This document shows, piece by piece, positions 63,795-64,000 of a stretch of 64,000 nucleotides of DNA. The stretch's first letter is position 1; every line of letters begins with the position of its first letter. Origin of the DNA: Peptoniphilus catoniae (GTDB lineage Bacteria > Bacillota > Clostridia > Tissierellales > Peptoniphilaceae); assembly GCF_901447155.2 (NCBI RefSeq), contig NZ_LR588413.1:310001-374000 (forward strand), written 5' to 3'. The position numbers were made by a program, and so were the translations under genes. A model generated the notes under the pieces. That model made no database searches. It was not told where the DNA came from and saw nothing but the letters and a program-made list of their open reading frames with translations.

Positions 63795-63826
63795 AAACAA
63801 CTCCGAAAAATTTCTAGAGTTGTTTA
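63795..63826 (-). terminator. Terminator overlapping the end of rarA
   Basis: AACAACTC (in the last codons of rarA) pairs with GAGTTGTT, followed by TTTTAATTT on the minus strand. The loop holds the stop codon. Confidence 0.8.
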
Positions 63827-64000
63827 TTCTTTAAGCTATTTAAAAATTCTTTTATTTTTTTCTCATATCCATTGTCAGTAGGTTCATAGTAAATTTTACC
63901 CTTTAGTTCATCAGGTAAGTACTGCTGATCTACATAATGGTTTTTATAATTGTGAGGGTACTTATAAGTTTCCTTGTTATCCTTATCTTGGTTGTTTTTA
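63814..64000 (-). CDS. rarA: C-terminal end of replication-associated recombination protein RarA (partial)
   Basis: Only the last ~61 codons are in the window; the gene runs off the right edge. The minus-strand frame reads YKYPHNYKNHYVDQQYLPDE and then GKIYYEPTDNGYEKKIKEFL before the TAG at 63814. This is the conserved tail of the MgsA/RarA AAA+ ATPases that act at stalled replication forks. Catalytic motifs lie outside the window. Confidence 0.85.
   Translation of the reverse strand, partial: KNNQDKDNKETYKYPHNYKNHYVDQQYLPDELKGKIYYEPTDNGYEKKIKEFLNSLKNKQL

Noticed and set aside
62261-63800. T-box leader before asnS-leuS, glyQS or the thr operon
   Set aside because: The gaps before these genes are too short or carry simple promoters; no T-box core sequence was found.
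1-64000. CRISPR arrays, insertion sequences with intact transposase, rRNA genes
   Set aside because: No regularly spaced short repeats, no transposase motifs and no rRNA segments were recognised on either strand.

Overview
The window is an AT-rich stretch of chromosome, by eye roughly one third G+C, from a low-GC Gram-positive anaerobe. Gene order follows the Bacillus/Clostridium core: comEC-holA-rpsT / lepA-hemW-hrcA-grpE-dnaK-dnaJ-prmA-rsmE-mtaB / rpsU-yqeY-nfeD-floA / phoH-ybeY-dgkA-cdd-era-recO-glyQ-glyS-ccpN-ppsR / dnaG-sigA-trmK-nif3. The sporulation genes that sit in these clusters in spore formers (gpr, spoIIP, yqfC, yqfD) are absent. Together with an SLH-anchored surface protein, an RNase PH/RdgB fusion and a compact type IV pilus locus, this suggests a non-sporulating Clostridia/Tissierellia relative such as an anaerobic coccus of the Peptoniphilaceae. 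That placement is inference.

Layout. 1-1460 is mostly decayed: a broken MerR/excisionase-type HTH gene, a truncated XRE-type gene, and one intact small membrane-anchored OB-fold protein. 1463-4295 (minus) holds tRNA-His, a fused rph-rdgB and a secreted amidase. 4350-12461 (minus) is a tightly overlapped operon running topA, pilB, pilC, pilin, prepilin peptidase, a pilM/pilN fusion and an AIR-synthase-like protein. 12699-14116 holds an NlpC/P60 cell-wall hydrolase and RNase P RNA. 14161-28167 is the core macromolecular-synthesis cluster. 28250-31764 is rpsU-yqeY-nfeD-floA plus one unknown gene. 31855-39821 is the HrcA/CIRCE-controlled chaperone operon with its translation and RNA-modification tail. 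40044-43875 (plus) is lepB-lepA-hemW and rpsT. 43944-47193 (minus) is holA and comEC. 47286-48605 (plus) is a degenerate alanyl-tRNA editing paralogue. 48645-51902 (minus) is a 1085-residue leucine-rich-repeat/Ig/SLH surface protein. 52366-56687 (minus) is proB-proA-thrC-thrB. 56764-63648 (minus) is asnS-leuS-yicC-gmk-rpoZ-coaBC. The right edge carries the 3' end of rarA.

The most striking point is the promoter of the surface-protein gene. Consensus -35 and -10 hexamers flank a 21-nt spacer that contains an uninterrupted run of 12 G (12 C on the plus strand, 52035-52046). This is the architecture of a slipped-strand, phase-variable promoter. Other points of note are the AlaX-like protein that has lost all four expected zinc ligands, a WalR-like box at the cell-wall hydrolase promoter, an apparent ATT start codon for mtaB, and the coupling of pilus genes to topA.

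Start codons were re-chosen by ribosome-binding-site position where the longest open frame was implausible. TTG starts are common here (topA, the NlpC gene, dgt, ccpN, dnaJ, proA, proB, gmk).
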